DNA of 38,661 nucleotides from an uncultured Bacteroidales bacterium (lineage in GTDB: Bacteria; Bacteroidota; Bacteroidia; Bacteroidales; Paludibacteraceae), in assembly GCA_902782665.1 (NCBI GenBank), contig CACZOA010000113.1:1-38661 (forward strand), given 5' to 3'. Position numbers and translations under genes: made by a program. Under the pieces are notes generated by a model. The model made no database searches and was not told where the DNA came from. It was given only the letters and a program-made list of their open reading frames with translations. Below are positions 1 through 8,605 of this stretch, piece by piece; position 1 is the stretch's first letter; each line of letters starts with the position of its first letter.

Positions 1-76
1 TCACTTTGGCCTCCAAGGATACAAATTTATCTTGCTGATTCTCCGTCATAACACCAAAATTGTTGCGAATATACAT
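1..76 (-). CDS. N-terminus of an unknown gene, cut by the left edge
   Basis: An open frame runs off the left edge. Read on the minus strand from ATG at 74-76 it gives MYIRNNFGVMTENQQDKFVS and then LEAKV. A second in-frame ATG at 47-49 (MTENQQDKF...) is an equally good start. The polar, Gln/Glu/Lys-rich beginning resembles the start of small coiled-coil proteins found in Bacteroidetes, but only 25 residues are visible, so no function is assigned. It is followed upstream (77-215) by an AT-rich spacer in which I see no convincing promoter. Confidence 0.45.
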   Translation of the reverse strand, partial: MYIRNNFGVMTENQQDKFVSLEAKV

Positions 77-215
77 ATTTTTTTTGACAATTCACAATCA
101 TAAAGAAAATAATATGACCGAAATATGCAATTCACATAAAAATCAATACAACACCATATACGTCGCTTCTTTATCATTGTCCATCTCGTGGTAAAAGAAA
201 TTTCAAAACATAAAA

Positions 216-923
216 TTATTCTGCTCCGCTCTCTTTTTTATAAAATGTATATTTCACTCCAAATTGTCCCATACCTTGAGCACCATAACCTAACTCGCCA
301 AAGAAACGTAAGTTTTTACTTCCTACTTCAAAACATACTGGTGATCCTTGAAAATAAATATGATATTCCTTGTATTCTGTTATATCTGAACGTGAGTTAA
401 AGAATTCTCTTTTTTCAAAATTAAATCTCACACCTGCCGCAAATTTACTGTACATAGAACATCGTTCTTTTTTGAACCAATAAATTGACATCTCTGGCAT
501 AACAAAAATTATGTGTCTATGAAGATATCCGTTGTCTTCTGAAGATATGTTCCATCCCAAATATTGATTTCCATTCTTATCCTCATCCATTACAGCAACA
601 TACGACCATGACATTTGATTCATTCTTAATTTGTCATACCCTAAACAAATACCTATGCTCAAATAATTATTCGAAGAATATTCATAATGCAAATTGATAT
701 TTACAGGCAAAACCAACTCATGTTCTTCTGTACGCTCATCTGTATCATTAATATCTAGTGGTGTTCGTTGACAATCTTCCACTTCCTCTAGCATTTTTGA
801 TAAAGCATAATTATACCCATGACTAAACGCTCCGAATCCAATTGCTATACGATGTTCAGATTGTGCGAAACAATTGTATGAAATCCCCATAAGAAGAAGG
901 ATAATCAAGTAAATTCTTTTCAT
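216..923 (-). CDS. Exported hypothetical protein, probable outer-membrane beta-barrel
   Basis: About 235 residues starting at MKRIYLIILLLMG. A hydrophobic signal peptide ends near CFAQ, so the protein is exported. An in-frame ATG 14 codons upstream (963-965) would place a charged stretch before the signal peptide, so I prefer the ATG at 921-923. The mature part alternates polar and aromatic residues, with strand-like segments such as NINLHYEYSSNNYLSIGI, and it ends in a Gly/aromatic segment (QFGVKYTFY), as many small outer-membrane barrels of Bacteroidetes do. No named domain is recognised. It is a single gene with its own canonical promoter (981-1012), giving a leader of about 50 nt. The barrel assignment is an inference from sequence pattern only. 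Confidence 0.7.
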   Translation of the reverse strand: MKRIYLIILLLMGISYNCFAQSEHRIAIGFGAFSHGYNYALSKMLEEVEDCQRTPLDINDTDERTEEHELVLPVNINLHYEYSSNNYLSIGICLGYDKLRMNQMSWSYVAVMDEDKNGNQYLGWNISSEDNGYLHRHIIFVMPEMSIYWFKKERCSMYSKFAAGVRFNFEKREFFNSRSDITEYKEYHIYFQGSPVCFEVGSKNLRFFGELGYGAQGMGQFGVKYTFYKKESGAE

Positions 924-980
924 AAATTTCCCGTTATAATTTTCAAATTCTATCATATCAAACAATTAACAAAACCATCG

Positions 981-1012
981 CAAAATTACGCAGCAAAGTT
1001 TTCATAAGCAAA
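981..1012 (-). promoter_or_regulatory. Bacteroidetes-type promoter for the 216-923 gene
   Basis: On the minus strand the -33 element TTTG (1009-1012) is followed after exactly 20 nt by the -7 element TAATTTTG (981-988). This is a full match to the Bacteroidetes sigma-ABfr consensus. The predicted start is near 974, about 50 nt before the ATG at 923. Confidence 0.7.
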
Positions 1013-1095
1013 CATTCCTTAAACGAATAGATCAAATTTATTGTTTGAATTGTCATCATACACAATAAAATGTCCAATATAATCCATCACCAATC

Positions 1096-1179
1096 TCATA
1101 ATCGTTAAGTCGCTCGTCCTACGGACGAGCTGTTTGAGAGGGGCAAGGGCGTTCCGCCCTTTGAAATCCTCGATTATGA
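1096..1179. repeat. REP/MITE-like element with three nested inverted repeats
   Basis: An 84-bp element closed by a 9-bp perfect inverted repeat (TCATAATCG at 1096-1104, CGATTATGA at 1171-1179). Inside are two separate hairpins: GCTCGTCC-TAC-GGACGAGC (1112-1130) and AAGGGCG-TTC-CGCCCTT (1145-1161), the latter flanked by AGG/CCT. The transcript would fold as a three-way junction. It is more GC-rich than its surroundings and contains no ORF. The pattern fits REP or MITE-type dispersed repeats. A tRNA was considered and excluded. Only one copy lies in this window. Confidence 0.6.
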
Positions 1180-1229
1180 CAACCAATTATACCATATTTA
1201 GTATTTAATAACGGACAGCAGTAGTTTCA

Positions 1230-1263
1230 AATAAAAATAGAGACGTTGCACGCAACGTCTCTA
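1230..1263 (-). terminator. Palindromic repeat acting as terminator of the M23-C69 operon
   Basis: TAGAGACGTTGC (1238-1249) and its exact complement (1252-1263) form a 12-bp stem with a 2-nt loop. Read on the minus strand the stem is followed by TTTTTATTT, as in an intrinsic terminator, about 60 nt downstream of the C69 gene stop. A GTAGAGACGTTGC-type palindrome is, as far as I recall, also a widely dispersed repeat, so it may have been co-opted as a terminator. Confidence 0.6.
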
Positions 1264-1322
1264 CATAGAATGAACAATATTAATCCACAGTCGTATTCCC
1301 CCAACAATTACGCATTACGAAA

Positions 1323-2951
1323 TCACTGCGGCAACTTATATTTATCTCCTGTTGTCTCTATAATCTGTTTGTAGAACCAATCTGAATATCCCGGTGAAGA
1401 GATTCCTGCCGGCACTCCCCATCCGTTGTCGATAAACACTCCGCCTCGCTCTCGTTTGATGTTTCCATCACAATATTTGACCATCAGGAATTCTCCCAAC
1501 TTCTTCCATCTCTCCATCGTGATATACGACTGGTTTTGAGAATATTCCGTCAAGAATCGTGCCGCAAAATCCGGGCTCTTGGTATAAAGAGACTTTGCGG
1601 CCTCCTCCACTACTTCTAGATTATCCTCAAACTTGCGTTCCAACTCATCCTGTATCTTCAACACATCTTTCGACATATATTTATAACGCGAATATGTCAG
1701 ATTTGCGACCCAGTTGAAAATCCAATATGCGGATGTCCATGAGAACTCCAACAGACTGCCATTGCCTTTCCTGAAACATTCTGGCACTTCTGTTGTGGCA
1801 ATATATATAGGTATGTAGACGGTGAATGTAGCGTCGTCTACTCCATACCATAACACTCCTCCTACCATGTTTGGCAACCAGCTTCGCATCTGGGCGATGA
1901 AGCTGAATGCATTGTGTGGACCGGCGATCGGATTCTCATTGAAATACTTTGTGCCATCCACTTCCCACTCACGTGGAGCATAACGGTATGACGCGCCAAA
2001 CGGTTCACTTCCCACTCCTGAATCTATCGCAAGCGGTGTGCCCTCGAAATGATCACGCATCAAGTTTTTCAACTCTTTCAACGATATCTTCTTCTCCGGC
2101 TTTATCCAAAGAGGAAGTCTCTCATCACTTTTTCCAAGTATATAATCCTGATACTTAGCCATTTTTGGAGAAAGTTTAGTAAAAACTGACCACACACGAG
2201 AATCACAGAAACGTCTTGCTGAGAAACTCATTGGATCGTAAGCATCAGAAAAACTGAACTCTTTATTCTTTCCCTCAAAATAACCTTTCTCTCTTGCAAA
2301 TGAAATGACATCCTTTGAATATCTGCAATTTGCACGGTCGTTCAATGGGAATGTTGTGATTCTTGAATGGTTGGCATGAGCGCTAACGCAATCATCTGGC
2401 AGACGCATAGCCACCCAAACAGCTCCCTTTATATCCGGACCTTTTCCAATCATCTCCATGATCCACAACTCGTTAGGATCTGCGATTGTGAATGTTTCTC
2501 CAGAACTGCGATAGCCATACTCATTCACCAAATCTGTCATGATCTGGATGGCATCCGTCGCCGACTTGCATCGCTGCAATGTCAATGTGATCAGGTTACC
2601 ATAGTCGAGCACTCCACTTGTGTCAACCAATTCTGGTCGGCCTCCCCAAGTGGATTCTGTGATACAAACCTGATGCTCATTCATATTTCCAAGCACCTCA
2701 TTGGTGAACGGCACCTGCTCCACCTTGCCCTGATATCCGTGAGTATCCCATCCGTAGATGTCAATCTTCTCATATTTAGAGTGTTGGGCCTTAGGATAAT
2801 GAGTCAACTCTCCATACAAATAGTACGAATCCGCCGAATATGTACAGAGTGTGGATCCATCAGTAGAACATTGTTTGCCAACCAAAATATTCGTTCCTGC
2901 AAACGCAGTGAAAGCACCCAATAATGCAGAAACTATAGAAACAACCCTCTT
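1323..2951 (-). CDS. C69-family dipeptidase homologue lacking the catalytic N-terminal Cys
   Basis: The ORF runs 2954 to 1323 (543 residues including the start Met at 2952-2954). It has a Sec signal peptide (residues 1-19, ending TAFA) and then the peptidase C69/U34 domain over most of the length (GTNILVGKQ, STDGSTL, SADSYYLYGEL, HANHSRI). The family consists of N-terminal nucleophile enzymes that cleave dipeptides; in Bacteroidetes they are exported to the periplasm. In active members the residue exposed after signal or propeptide removal is Cys (a CTN-type start). Here that position is Gly20 (codon GGA), and the nearest Cys is Cys29, nine residues later. The protein may therefore be an inactive relative, or may use another residue. 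It starts directly at the stop codon of the upstream M23 peptidase gene, so the two are co-transcribed and probably act together on wall-derived or dietary peptides. Confidence 0.88.
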   Translation of the reverse strand, partial: KRVVSIVSALLGAFTAFAGTNILVGKQCSTDGSTLCTYSADSYYLYGELTHYPKAQHSKYEKIDIYGWDTHGYQGKVEQVPFTNEVLGNMNEHQVCITESTWGGRPELVDTSGVLDYGNLITLTLQRCKSATDAIQIMTDLVNEYGYRSSGETFTIADPNELWIMEMIGKGPDIKGAVWVAMRLPDDCVSAHANHSRITTFPLNDRANCRYSKDVISFAREKGYFEGKNKEFSFSDAYDPMSFSARRFCDSRVWSVFTKLSPKMAKYQDYILGKSDERLPLWIKPEKKISLKELKNLMRDHFEGTPLAIDSGVGSEPFGASYRYAPREWEVDGTKYFNENPIAGPHNAFSFIAQMRSWLPNMVGGVLWYGVDDATFTVYIPIYIATTEVPECFRKGNGSLLEFSWTSAYWIFNWVANLTYSRYKYMSKDVLKIQDELERKFEDNLEVVEEAAKSLYTKSPDFAARFLTEYSQNQSYITMERWKKLGEFLMVKYCDGNIKRERGGVFIDNGWGVPAGISSPGYSDWFYKQIIETTGDKYKLPQ

Positions 2952-2954
2952 CAT

Positions 2955-4661
2955 TTAATATAAAATTTTCTTTTCATAAACGCGTTCGTTATTGCAATTG
3001 TCTGTAACAACAAACTTGAATGTCTTAAATGTATTGTCCTTCTCCACATTTTCCACAGACAGATTACAGAATGCAGTTCCTGTCTTCTGGTCATACTCGA
3101 AAAGAACCCATTTGTCGTCGATGTAACCCTTATACGATTTGATTCCAGACAATCCGTCTCCCATCTTCATAACTATTCTATTAGTCTGACGAAGATTTTT
3201 TGTCTGTAGCGGACCGACATACGGAGCTGTTACATCTTTGAAAACGGCGAATCGGCCTAGTTCTCTCACTTTAGCGACCGCATATCCGTCGATGAACTTA
3301 CAAGCATAGACTTTATTTATAAGATTCTTGCTATTCAACGACACAACAACATATTTATCTTTATCCTGCAACTCATCTCTGGAAACCTTGATGGAAAGAT
3401 CCATAAATGTATGTACAGGAGTCAAAGGATCTCCAATACTGTAAATATTTGAATAATAGGCATTAGACGGAATTGTCTGAAAGTTTACAGGTTCATCATC
3501 GTACAAAGCGTTTTCCGGAAGAATAAGAGCGACGTCACCCTTATCAAACGACATTGCCACACCAGCTGTCAGTTTTTCACCAACAGGTTTTTCTTCTGAT
3601 GCATGCACCGCCGTCTTCTTTCCCATCACATTGACAACCAGCACATCTTTGTTTCCAAAATCGTCAATTGCCTCAAACTTCACCTCATAGTTACGCTCTT
3701 CATTGATGTTCAAAACACCATTGTTTTTCAGATCATGGAAAATTTTCAACGGTGTATTTTTCTGAGGGAACATCTTCATGAAAAATTCTCCTGTTCGTTG
3801 CTGTTGACGGTAGTCTATGAAGCTGTTTAGCGCACGTGAATCCGAAAATTTCACATTACGGATATCCACCTTGCTATATAAATTTCCATCCACATACATC
3901 AGAAGCGTACGAGGAGTGTGGTGGAAGCCTGTTCCTGACATAAAATCGTATGATTTCAATGCGAAAGCGATATTTCCCCATGCATTAATAGTAGAGACTC
4001 CGTTCAATCTTCTCTCTCCACCCGCAACCACACGAGTATTATATTTTACAGAAGACTTTCCATTCACACCGCTATTATTATCCATCGCATAGATTTTAGT
4101 AGCGTTGATCTGAGGACGACGGTTATCCTGCAATCCCCAAACATCATTATGGTCGAATGGATTTTCAAGTACACCTTCCGGTGAACGGAATTCAAAATGC
4201 AAATGAGGTCCGCCACTTGAACCAGTGTTTCCAGACCAAGCGATCTGCTCACCTCTCTCTACCTTTATCTCATTTTTAGCAGGGAAGATATCCACCTCAA
4301 ACGACTGGTTCTTTTCCTGCTCCTCACGCACACGTTTGCCGATAGCATTAAGGAAACCGTTGCAATGGGCATACAAAGAGACACGACCATCAGCGTGAGT
4401 GATCTCAATTCTCTTTCCATAGCTGCGAGGCTCAAGCGTAATACGAGAGACCCATCCACTCTCAACAGCAAAAATCTTCTTGTTCACATCACTGTTCGTA
4501 CGGAAATCGAGTCCACCATGGAAATGGTTGCGTCTCAACTCCAAATAACTACCACTCAATGTGTTAACCTCTTCAAGAGGCTTGACATAGTTACGTTGTG
4601 CGATCGAAAGAGATGAACACGAAAAGAATAAAATAGATAAAGATAATTGTTTTAGATACAT
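2955..4661 (-). CDS. M23-family (LytM-like) metallopeptidase
   Basis: 568 residues with an N-terminal signal peptide (ending near SIAQ, residue 22). The peptidase M23 domain follows at once. The zinc ligands are visible as HGGLD (His48, Asp52) and HLH (His153, His155), with the conserved AHC His99 and the GNTGSSGGPHLHFEFR block. A charged insertion of about 25 residues (111-135) splits the domain. The remaining 400 residues look like beta-rich domains of unknown role. M23 enzymes cut peptide cross-links in peptidoglycan in the periplasm, and all ligands are present, so activity is likely. Its stop codon (2955-2957) directly abuts the ATG of the C69 gene, which indicates an operon. Which peptide bond it cuts cannot be told from sequence. 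Confidence 0.88.
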   Translation of the reverse strand: MYLKQLSLSILFFSCSSLSIAQRNYVKPLEEVNTLSGSYLELRRNHFHGGLDFRTNSDVNKKIFAVESGWVSRITLEPRSYGKRIEITHADGRVSLYAHCNGFLNAIGKRVREEQEKNQSFEVDIFPAKNEIKVERGEQIAWSGNTGSSGGPHLHFEFRSPEGVLENPFDHNDVWGLQDNRRPQINATKIYAMDNNSGVNGKSSVKYNTRVVAGGERRLNGVSTINAWGNIAFALKSYDFMSGTGFHHTPRTLLMYVDGNLYSKVDIRNVKFSDSRALNSFIDYRQQQRTGEFFMKMFPQKNTPLKIFHDLKNNGVLNINEERNYEVKFEAIDDFGNKDVLVVNVMGKKTAVHASEEKPVGEKLTAGVAMSFDKGDVALILPENALYDDEPVNFQTIPSNAYYSNIYSIGDPLTPVHTFMDLSIKVSRDELQDKDKYVVVSLNSKNLINKVYACKFIDGYAVAKVRELGRFAVFKDVTAPYVGPLQTKNLRQTNRIVMKMGDGLSGIKSYKGYIDDKWVLFEYDQKTGTAFCNLSVENVEKDNTFKTFKFVVTDNCNNERVYEKKILY

Positions 4662-4713
4662 AAGTTCGTTGTTTTAATCATCAGAAAAATAAAGGACGGA
4701 CGTGATTGATTTT

Positions 4714-4748
4714 AATAAAAAGAGTGCACTTCAAATTGAAATGCACTC
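4714..4748 (-). terminator. Intrinsic terminator of rpsP
   Basis: GAGTGCA (4722-4728) pairs with TGCACTC (4742-4748), and the stem extends inward by five more pairs after one mismatch. On the minus strand it is followed by TTTTTATT. It lies 25 bases after the rpsP stop. Confidence 0.75.
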
Positions 4749-4772
4749 ATACGTTTCTGAACAAAGGATTTA

Positions 4773-5312
4773 TTAACCCTGAGCGTCCTCAGAATTCTCA
4801 GCAGCAGCCTCTGCGTTTGCAGCAGCCTCAGCCTCCTGCTTTGCAGCAAGTGCCTCTGCCTTCTTCTTAGCAACAGCCTCAGCTTTTGCCTTGTTAACAG
4901 CCTGCTCTGCATCAAGACGAGTCTTAGCGCTAGCAGCCTTGTCAGCTACCATCTTGTTCTTAACTGCCTCTAGCTTGCTGTTCTTTGCGTTCAACCACTC
5001 GTTGAACTTCTGATCTGCAACTGCCTCAGAGAAAGCTCCCTTAGCAACACCACCTAGCAAGTGCTTCTTCATGTAAACACCCTTATCGCTCAAGATGTTT
5101 CTTGCAGTATCTGTAGGCTGAGCTCCGTTAAGAACCCACTTCAAAGCCTGCTCAAAATTCAAATCAATAGTAGCAGGATTTGTGTTAGGATTGTATGTTC
5201 CCAACTTCTCAATAAACTTACCATCGCGTGGTGCTCTGCTATCAGCTACGACAATGTGGTAAAACGCGTACCCCTTACGTCCGTGTCTTTGCAATCTAAT
5301 CTTAGTTGCCAT
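4773..5312 (-). CDS. rpsP: Ribosomal protein bS16 with long C-terminal extension
   Basis: Residues 1-85 are a typical S16 protein of the 30S subunit: [20 protein letters not shown], the [20 protein letters not shown] block, and [15 protein letters not shown]16 helps assemble the body of the small subunit. After that come about 95 extra residues dominated by Ala, Lys and Glu ([20 protein letters not shown] and similar), predicted as a long charged helix. S16 in Proteobacteria is 80-90 residues; extended versions are usual in Bacteroidetes, so this supports the phylum assignment. It is a single gene with its own promoter (5342-5371) and terminator (4714-4748). Confidence 0.95.
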   Translation of the reverse strand: MATKIRLQRHGRKGYAFYHIVVADSRAPRDGKFIEKLGTYNPNTNPATIDLNFEQALKWVLNGAQPTDTARNILSDKGVYMKKHLLGGVAKGAFSEAVADQKFNEWLNAKNSKLEAVKNKMVADKAASAKTRLDAEQAVNKAKAEAVAKKKAEALAAKQEAEAAANAEAAAENSEDAQG

Positions 5313-5341
5313 TTTTTGATGATTTTAAATTTTTAACTGTG

Positions 5342-5371
5342 CAAAAGTAACACTTTTTTTCAACAATTCAA
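5342..5371 (-). promoter_or_regulatory. Promoter of rpsP
   Basis: On the minus strand TTG (5369-5371), 19 nt, then TACTTTTG (5342-5349), matching the Bacteroidetes TTTG/TAnnTTTG pattern. The predicted start lies about 20-25 nt upstream of the rpsP ATG. It sits just downstream of the valS terminator (5382-5412). Confidence 0.6.
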
Positions 5372-5381
5372 GCATTGGCAT

Positions 5382-5412
5382 AAAAAAAGCGACGAAATTT
5401 GCATTCCGTCGC
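5382..5412 (-). terminator. Intrinsic terminator of valS
   Basis: On the minus strand GCGACGGAA pairs with TTTCGTCGC (one G-T pair, 6-nt loop; plus coordinates 5389-5412) and is followed by seven T residues (5382-5388). It is 18 bases after the valS stop. Confidence 0.8.
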
Positions 5413-5429
5413 CCTATAAATCATTGAAT

Positions 5430-8129
5430 TTACTTCATTTTTGCGATGTTTGCCTTCAAAGCAGCGATCTTGCTCTCCGCATCTGCCTGCTTCTTACGCT
5501 CATTAGCCACAACTTCTGGCTTAGCGTTAGCGACAAACTTCTCATTGCTCAACTTCTTGTTGACGCTGATCAAGAATCCTTCAAGATATTTGATTTCATC
5601 CTCCATCTTCTTGATCTCCTCCTCAACATTAACATTGCCTGCAAGAGGAATTGTAATCTCAACTGTACCTACCATGAATGTCTGGCTTGCTCCCTCAACA
5701 CCTGACGCTGGTGTCTCTGCAATCGACTCGATATTAGCCAACTTCTCAATGATAGAGTTGTTCTTGCTGTTAAACTCCTCTCCTTTATAGTATAGAGAGA
5801 ATGCCTCACGTGGACTGATTCCCTTCTCCGCACGGATATTACGGATTCCAGCAATAATCTCCTTTGTCTGCTCCATTCTCTTCAAGCACTTCTCACAGTA
5901 ATCCTCTGCCTTAGGAAGAAGGCTGACCATAATGCTGTCTTTAGCATCACGATTCTTAAGTGCCTGGTAAAGCTCCTCTGTGATGAATGGCATGAATGGA
6001 TGAAGTAGCTTAAGCAGTGTCTCAAAATAAGACAATGTAGTGTCAAGTGTAACCTTGTCGATTGGCTGCTGGTATGCTGGCTTAACCATCTCCAAATACC
6101 AAGATGAGAACTCGTCCCAGAATAGTTTGTAGACTGTCATCAACGCATCAGAAATACGGTACTTGTCGAAGTGATCGTTAACCTCTGCGATTGTCTGGTT
6201 CAACTTGTGTCCGAACCACTTGATTGCCATCTTCGCACTCTCAGGCTGCTCAATAGATGCGTCTACGCTCCAACCCTGTACAAGACGGAATGCATTCCAG
6301 ATCTTGTTGTTGAAGTTACGTCCCTGCTCACATAGAGCCTCATCAAACAAAATATCGTTTCCTGCTGGTGCAGAAAGCATCATACCCATACGTACTCCGT
6401 CGGCACCAAACTTCTCTATCAATCCAAGTGGATCAGGCGAGTTACCAAGAGACTTAGACATCTTACGTCCGATCTTATCACGTACGATACCAGTGAAATA
6501 TACATTCTTGAATGGCATCTTACCCTCGTACTCATAACCTGCCATAATCATACGTGCCACCCAGAAGAAGATGATATCCGGACCAGTAACAAGGTCGGAT
6601 GTAGGATAGTAGTATTTGATCTCCTCGTTGCCAGGATTATTAATTCCGTCGAACAAAGATATTGGCCACAACCATGATGAGAACCATGTGTCTAGGGCAT
6701 CCTCGTCGCGGACTAGCTGATCAGCTGTGATATTTTCATAACCTGCGATTTTCTTCGCCTTAGCCACAGCATCCTCTACTGTAAGAGCGACAACGAACTT
6801 TTCCTCTTCGCCTTCTGCTGTAGGAAGGAAATAAGCGGGGATTCTATGACCCCACCATAGCTGACGAGAGATACACCAATCCTGGATATTCTCCAACCAG
6901 TTCTTATATGTTGTCACATATTTAGATGGATAGAACTTCAACTCACCGTTAACAACCGGTGGAAGAGCAATATCCGCAAAGTGCTGCATTGAAAGGAACC
7001 ACTGCTTGCAAAGACGTGGCTCAACAGCTGTATCCTGATTACGCTCAGAATAGCCGACCTTGTTGTCGTAATCCTCAACCTTCTCTAGCAAACCTGCGTT
7101 TCCTAGGTCGATAGCGATCTGCTTACGAACCACGAAACGGTCCTGACCAACATACATTCCAGCAGCCTCAGAGATTGTAGCGTCTGGATTGAAAATATCG
7201 ATAGTCTCAAGATTATGAGTCTTACCAAGAGCGTAGTCGTTAACGTCGTGAGCAGGAGTGACTTTCAAACATCCTGTTCCAAACTCAACATCCACATATC
7301 TGTCCTCGATTACAGGAATGACTCTGTTAACCAAAGGAACGATAACCTTGTGGCCCTTCAACCACTGGTTCTTTGGATCCTTAGGATTGATACACATAGC
7401 TGTATCACCCATGATAGTCTCAGGACGAGTTGTAGCGACAACGGCGTAATAACCCTTCTCATCTTTGTGAAGGACTTCGCCCTCCTCGCCTGTTGGCTTT
7501 ACAGCCGCATTATCCTGTACGTAGTATTTTAAATAGTATAGTTTGCTCTTCTCCTCACGGTAGATAACCTCCTCTGTAGAAAGAACAGTCTGAGCTTTAG
7601 GATCCCAGTTCACCATACGAAGTCCACGGTAGATCAAGCCTTTGTCGTAAAGGTCAACAAAAACCTTAAGTACAGACTCAGAGCGTTTCTCATCCATTGT
7701 GAACGCTGTACGGTTCCAGTCACATGAAGCACCAAGCTTCTTCAACTGCTCAAGAATGATACCACCATGTTTTCTAGTCCAGTCCCAAGCATGCTCAAGG
7801 AACTGCTCACGAGTAAGATCCTTCTTCTTAATACCTTCACTAGCAAGTTTGTTCACAACCTTAGCCTCAGTAGCGATAGATGCGTGGTCAGTGCCGGGAA
7901 CCCAAAGAGCATTCTTGCCCATCATTCTTGCACGGCGCACTAAGATATCCTGGATAGTATTGTTGAGCATGTGACCCATGTGAAGCACACCTGTCACATT
8001 TGGTGGCGGAATAACGATTGTATAAGGTTCTCTTCCATCTGGCTTACTGCTGAAGAAGCCATTCTCCATCCAATACTGATACCATTTCTGTTCTACGTCA
8101 GCTGGATTATATTTGCTTGCTAATTCCAT
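5430..8129 (-). CDS. valS: Valyl-tRNA synthetase
   Basis: 899 residues, the normal length for a class I ValRS, which charges tRNA-Val in the cytoplasm. The HIGH motif is HMGH (residues 50-53, after PPPNVTGVL), and the KMSKS motif is present in [16 protein letters not shown]. Between them lies the CP1 editing domain ([45 protein letters not shown]), which removes mischarged threonine. The [16 protein letters not shown] block and the anticodon-binding domain follow. The last 70 residues form the Lys/Glu-rich coiled coil typical of ValRS ([18 protein letters not shown]). All motifs are intact. It has its own promoter (8159-8191) and terminator. Confidence 0.98.
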   Translation of the reverse strand: MELASKYNPADVEQKWYQYWMENGFFSSKPDGREPYTIVIPPPNVTGVLHMGHMLNNTIQDILVRRARMMGKNALWVPGTDHASIATEAKVVNKLASEGIKKKDLTREQFLEHAWDWTRKHGGIILEQLKKLGASCDWNRTAFTMDEKRSESVLKVFVDLYDKGLIYRGLRMVNWDPKAQTVLSTEEVIYREEKSKLYYLKYYVQDNAAVKPTGEEGEVLHKDEKGYYAVVATTRPETIMGDTAMCINPKDPKNQWLKGHKVIVPLVNRVIPVIEDRYVDVEFGTGCLKVTPAHDVNDYALGKTHNLETIDIFNPDATISEAAGMYVGQDRFVVRKQIAIDLGNAGLLEKVEDYDNKVGYSERNQDTAVEPRLCKQWFLSMQHFADIALPPVVNGELKFYPSKYVTTYKNWLENIQDWCISRQLWWGHRIPAYFLPTAEGEEEKFVVALTVEDAVAKAKKIAGYENITADQLVRDEDALDTWFSSWLWPISLFDGINNPGNEEIKYYYPTSDLVTGPDIIFFWVARMIMAGYEYEGKMPFKNVYFTGIVRDKIGRKMSKSLGNSPDPLGLIEKFGADGVRMGMMLSAPAGNDILFDEALCEQGRNFNNKIWNAFRLVQGWSVDASIEQPESAKMAIKWFGHKLNQTIAEVNDHFDKYRISDALMTVYKLFWDEFSSWYLEMVKPAYQQPIDKVTLDTTLSYFETLLKLLHPFMPFITEELYQALKNRDAKDSIMVSLLPKAEDYCEKCLKRMEQTKEIIAGIRNIRAEKGISPREAFSLYYKGEEFNSKNNSIIEKLANIESIAETPASGVEGASQTFMVGTVEITIPLAGNVNVEEEIKKMEDEIKYLEGFLISVNKKLSNEKFVANAKPEVVANERKKQADAESKIAALKANIAKMK

Positions 8130-8158
8130 ATATGCAATATTATTCTAAAATACGAGCG

Positions 8159-8191
8159 CAAAATTAAGAAAAATAAAACTAAATACCGAAA
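8159..8191 (-). promoter_or_regulatory. Promoter of valS
   Basis: On the minus strand TTTC (8188-8191), 21 nt, then TAATTTTG (8159-8166), a perfect -7 element. The leader to the ATG at 8129 would be about 22 nt, too short for a T-box or similar leader. Confidence 0.6.
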
Positions 8192-8207
8192 ATGGAAACG
8201 AAAAACA

Positions 8208-8313
8208 TTCGCAATGCGAAATGCTCAATTCGTAATTCATAATGTGTAATGCATAATTGTTGGAAAAATACCATCGTCGGAATTTTCGTAAGGGCGATCC
8301 CTTGTGGTCGCCC
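8208..8313. repeat. Intergenic repeat cluster between yidD and valS
   Basis: The 253-bp gap between yidD and valS holds a small palindrome (TTCGC-AAT-GCGAA, 8208-8220), an AT-rich stretch of TAATTCATAATGTGTAATG type (8229-8262), and a GC-rich hairpin GGGCGA/TCGCCC (8292-8297 and 8308-8313, 10-nt loop). The last resembles the GGGCG-type hairpins of REP elements, including the one at 1145-1161. No ORF is visible. It may terminate rnpA-yidD transcription only weakly, as there is no good T run. Confidence 0.4.
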
Positions 8314-8382
8314 ATGGATAAACTTCTGCTAAATTTTATTTGAATTTATGATATTCGTATATATATCATGCCACGGTTGAAT

Positions 8383-8601
8383 TCACGGCACTGGATCATA
8401 TCCGCTGCCCCCACCCGGACGGCATCTGCAAATTCGTTTTATGGCCAGCCAACTTCCTTTGAAAATACCGTGTTTCATTACTGCCTCAACAGCATATTGC
8501 GAGCATGTCGGCGTAAAACGGCACACCGGAGGGAAAAGAGGTGATATGAAACTCTTGTAGAAAAAGACAGGCAGGAGGAAAATGCGTCTAACCCAAATCA
8601 T
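8383..8601 (-). CDS. yidD: Membrane protein insertion efficiency factor YidD
   Basis: About 72 residues from [14 protein letters not shown]. It carries the family signature: [28 protein letters not shown], then a Cys/Arg-rich end [15 protein letters not shown]. YidD is a small inner-face membrane protein that assists YidC-dependent insertion. An in-frame ATG at 8626-8628 would overlap rnpA by 23 nt; the ATG at 8599-8601 lies 4 nt after the rnpA stop and gives the usual YidD N-terminus, so I chose it. The rnpA-yidD order is the common bacterial arrangement, though yidC does not follow here. Confidence 0.93.
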   Translation of the reverse strand: MIWVRRIFLLPVFFYKSFISPLFPPVCRFTPTCSQYAVEAVMKHGIFKGSWLAIKRICRCRPGGGSGYDPVP

Positions 8602-8605
8602 AGCT

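Noticed and set aside
188-400. Small plus-strand open frame at the left end
   Set aside because: It overlaps the 3' end of the outer-membrane-like gene, has a non-ATG start and no supporting signal.
1096-1179. Possible tRNA gene, because of the cloverleaf-like closing stem and two arms
   Set aside because: There are only two internal arms with 3-nt loops, no anticodon loop of 7 nt, no T-loop sequence and no CCA-ready acceptor; it is better described as a repeat element.
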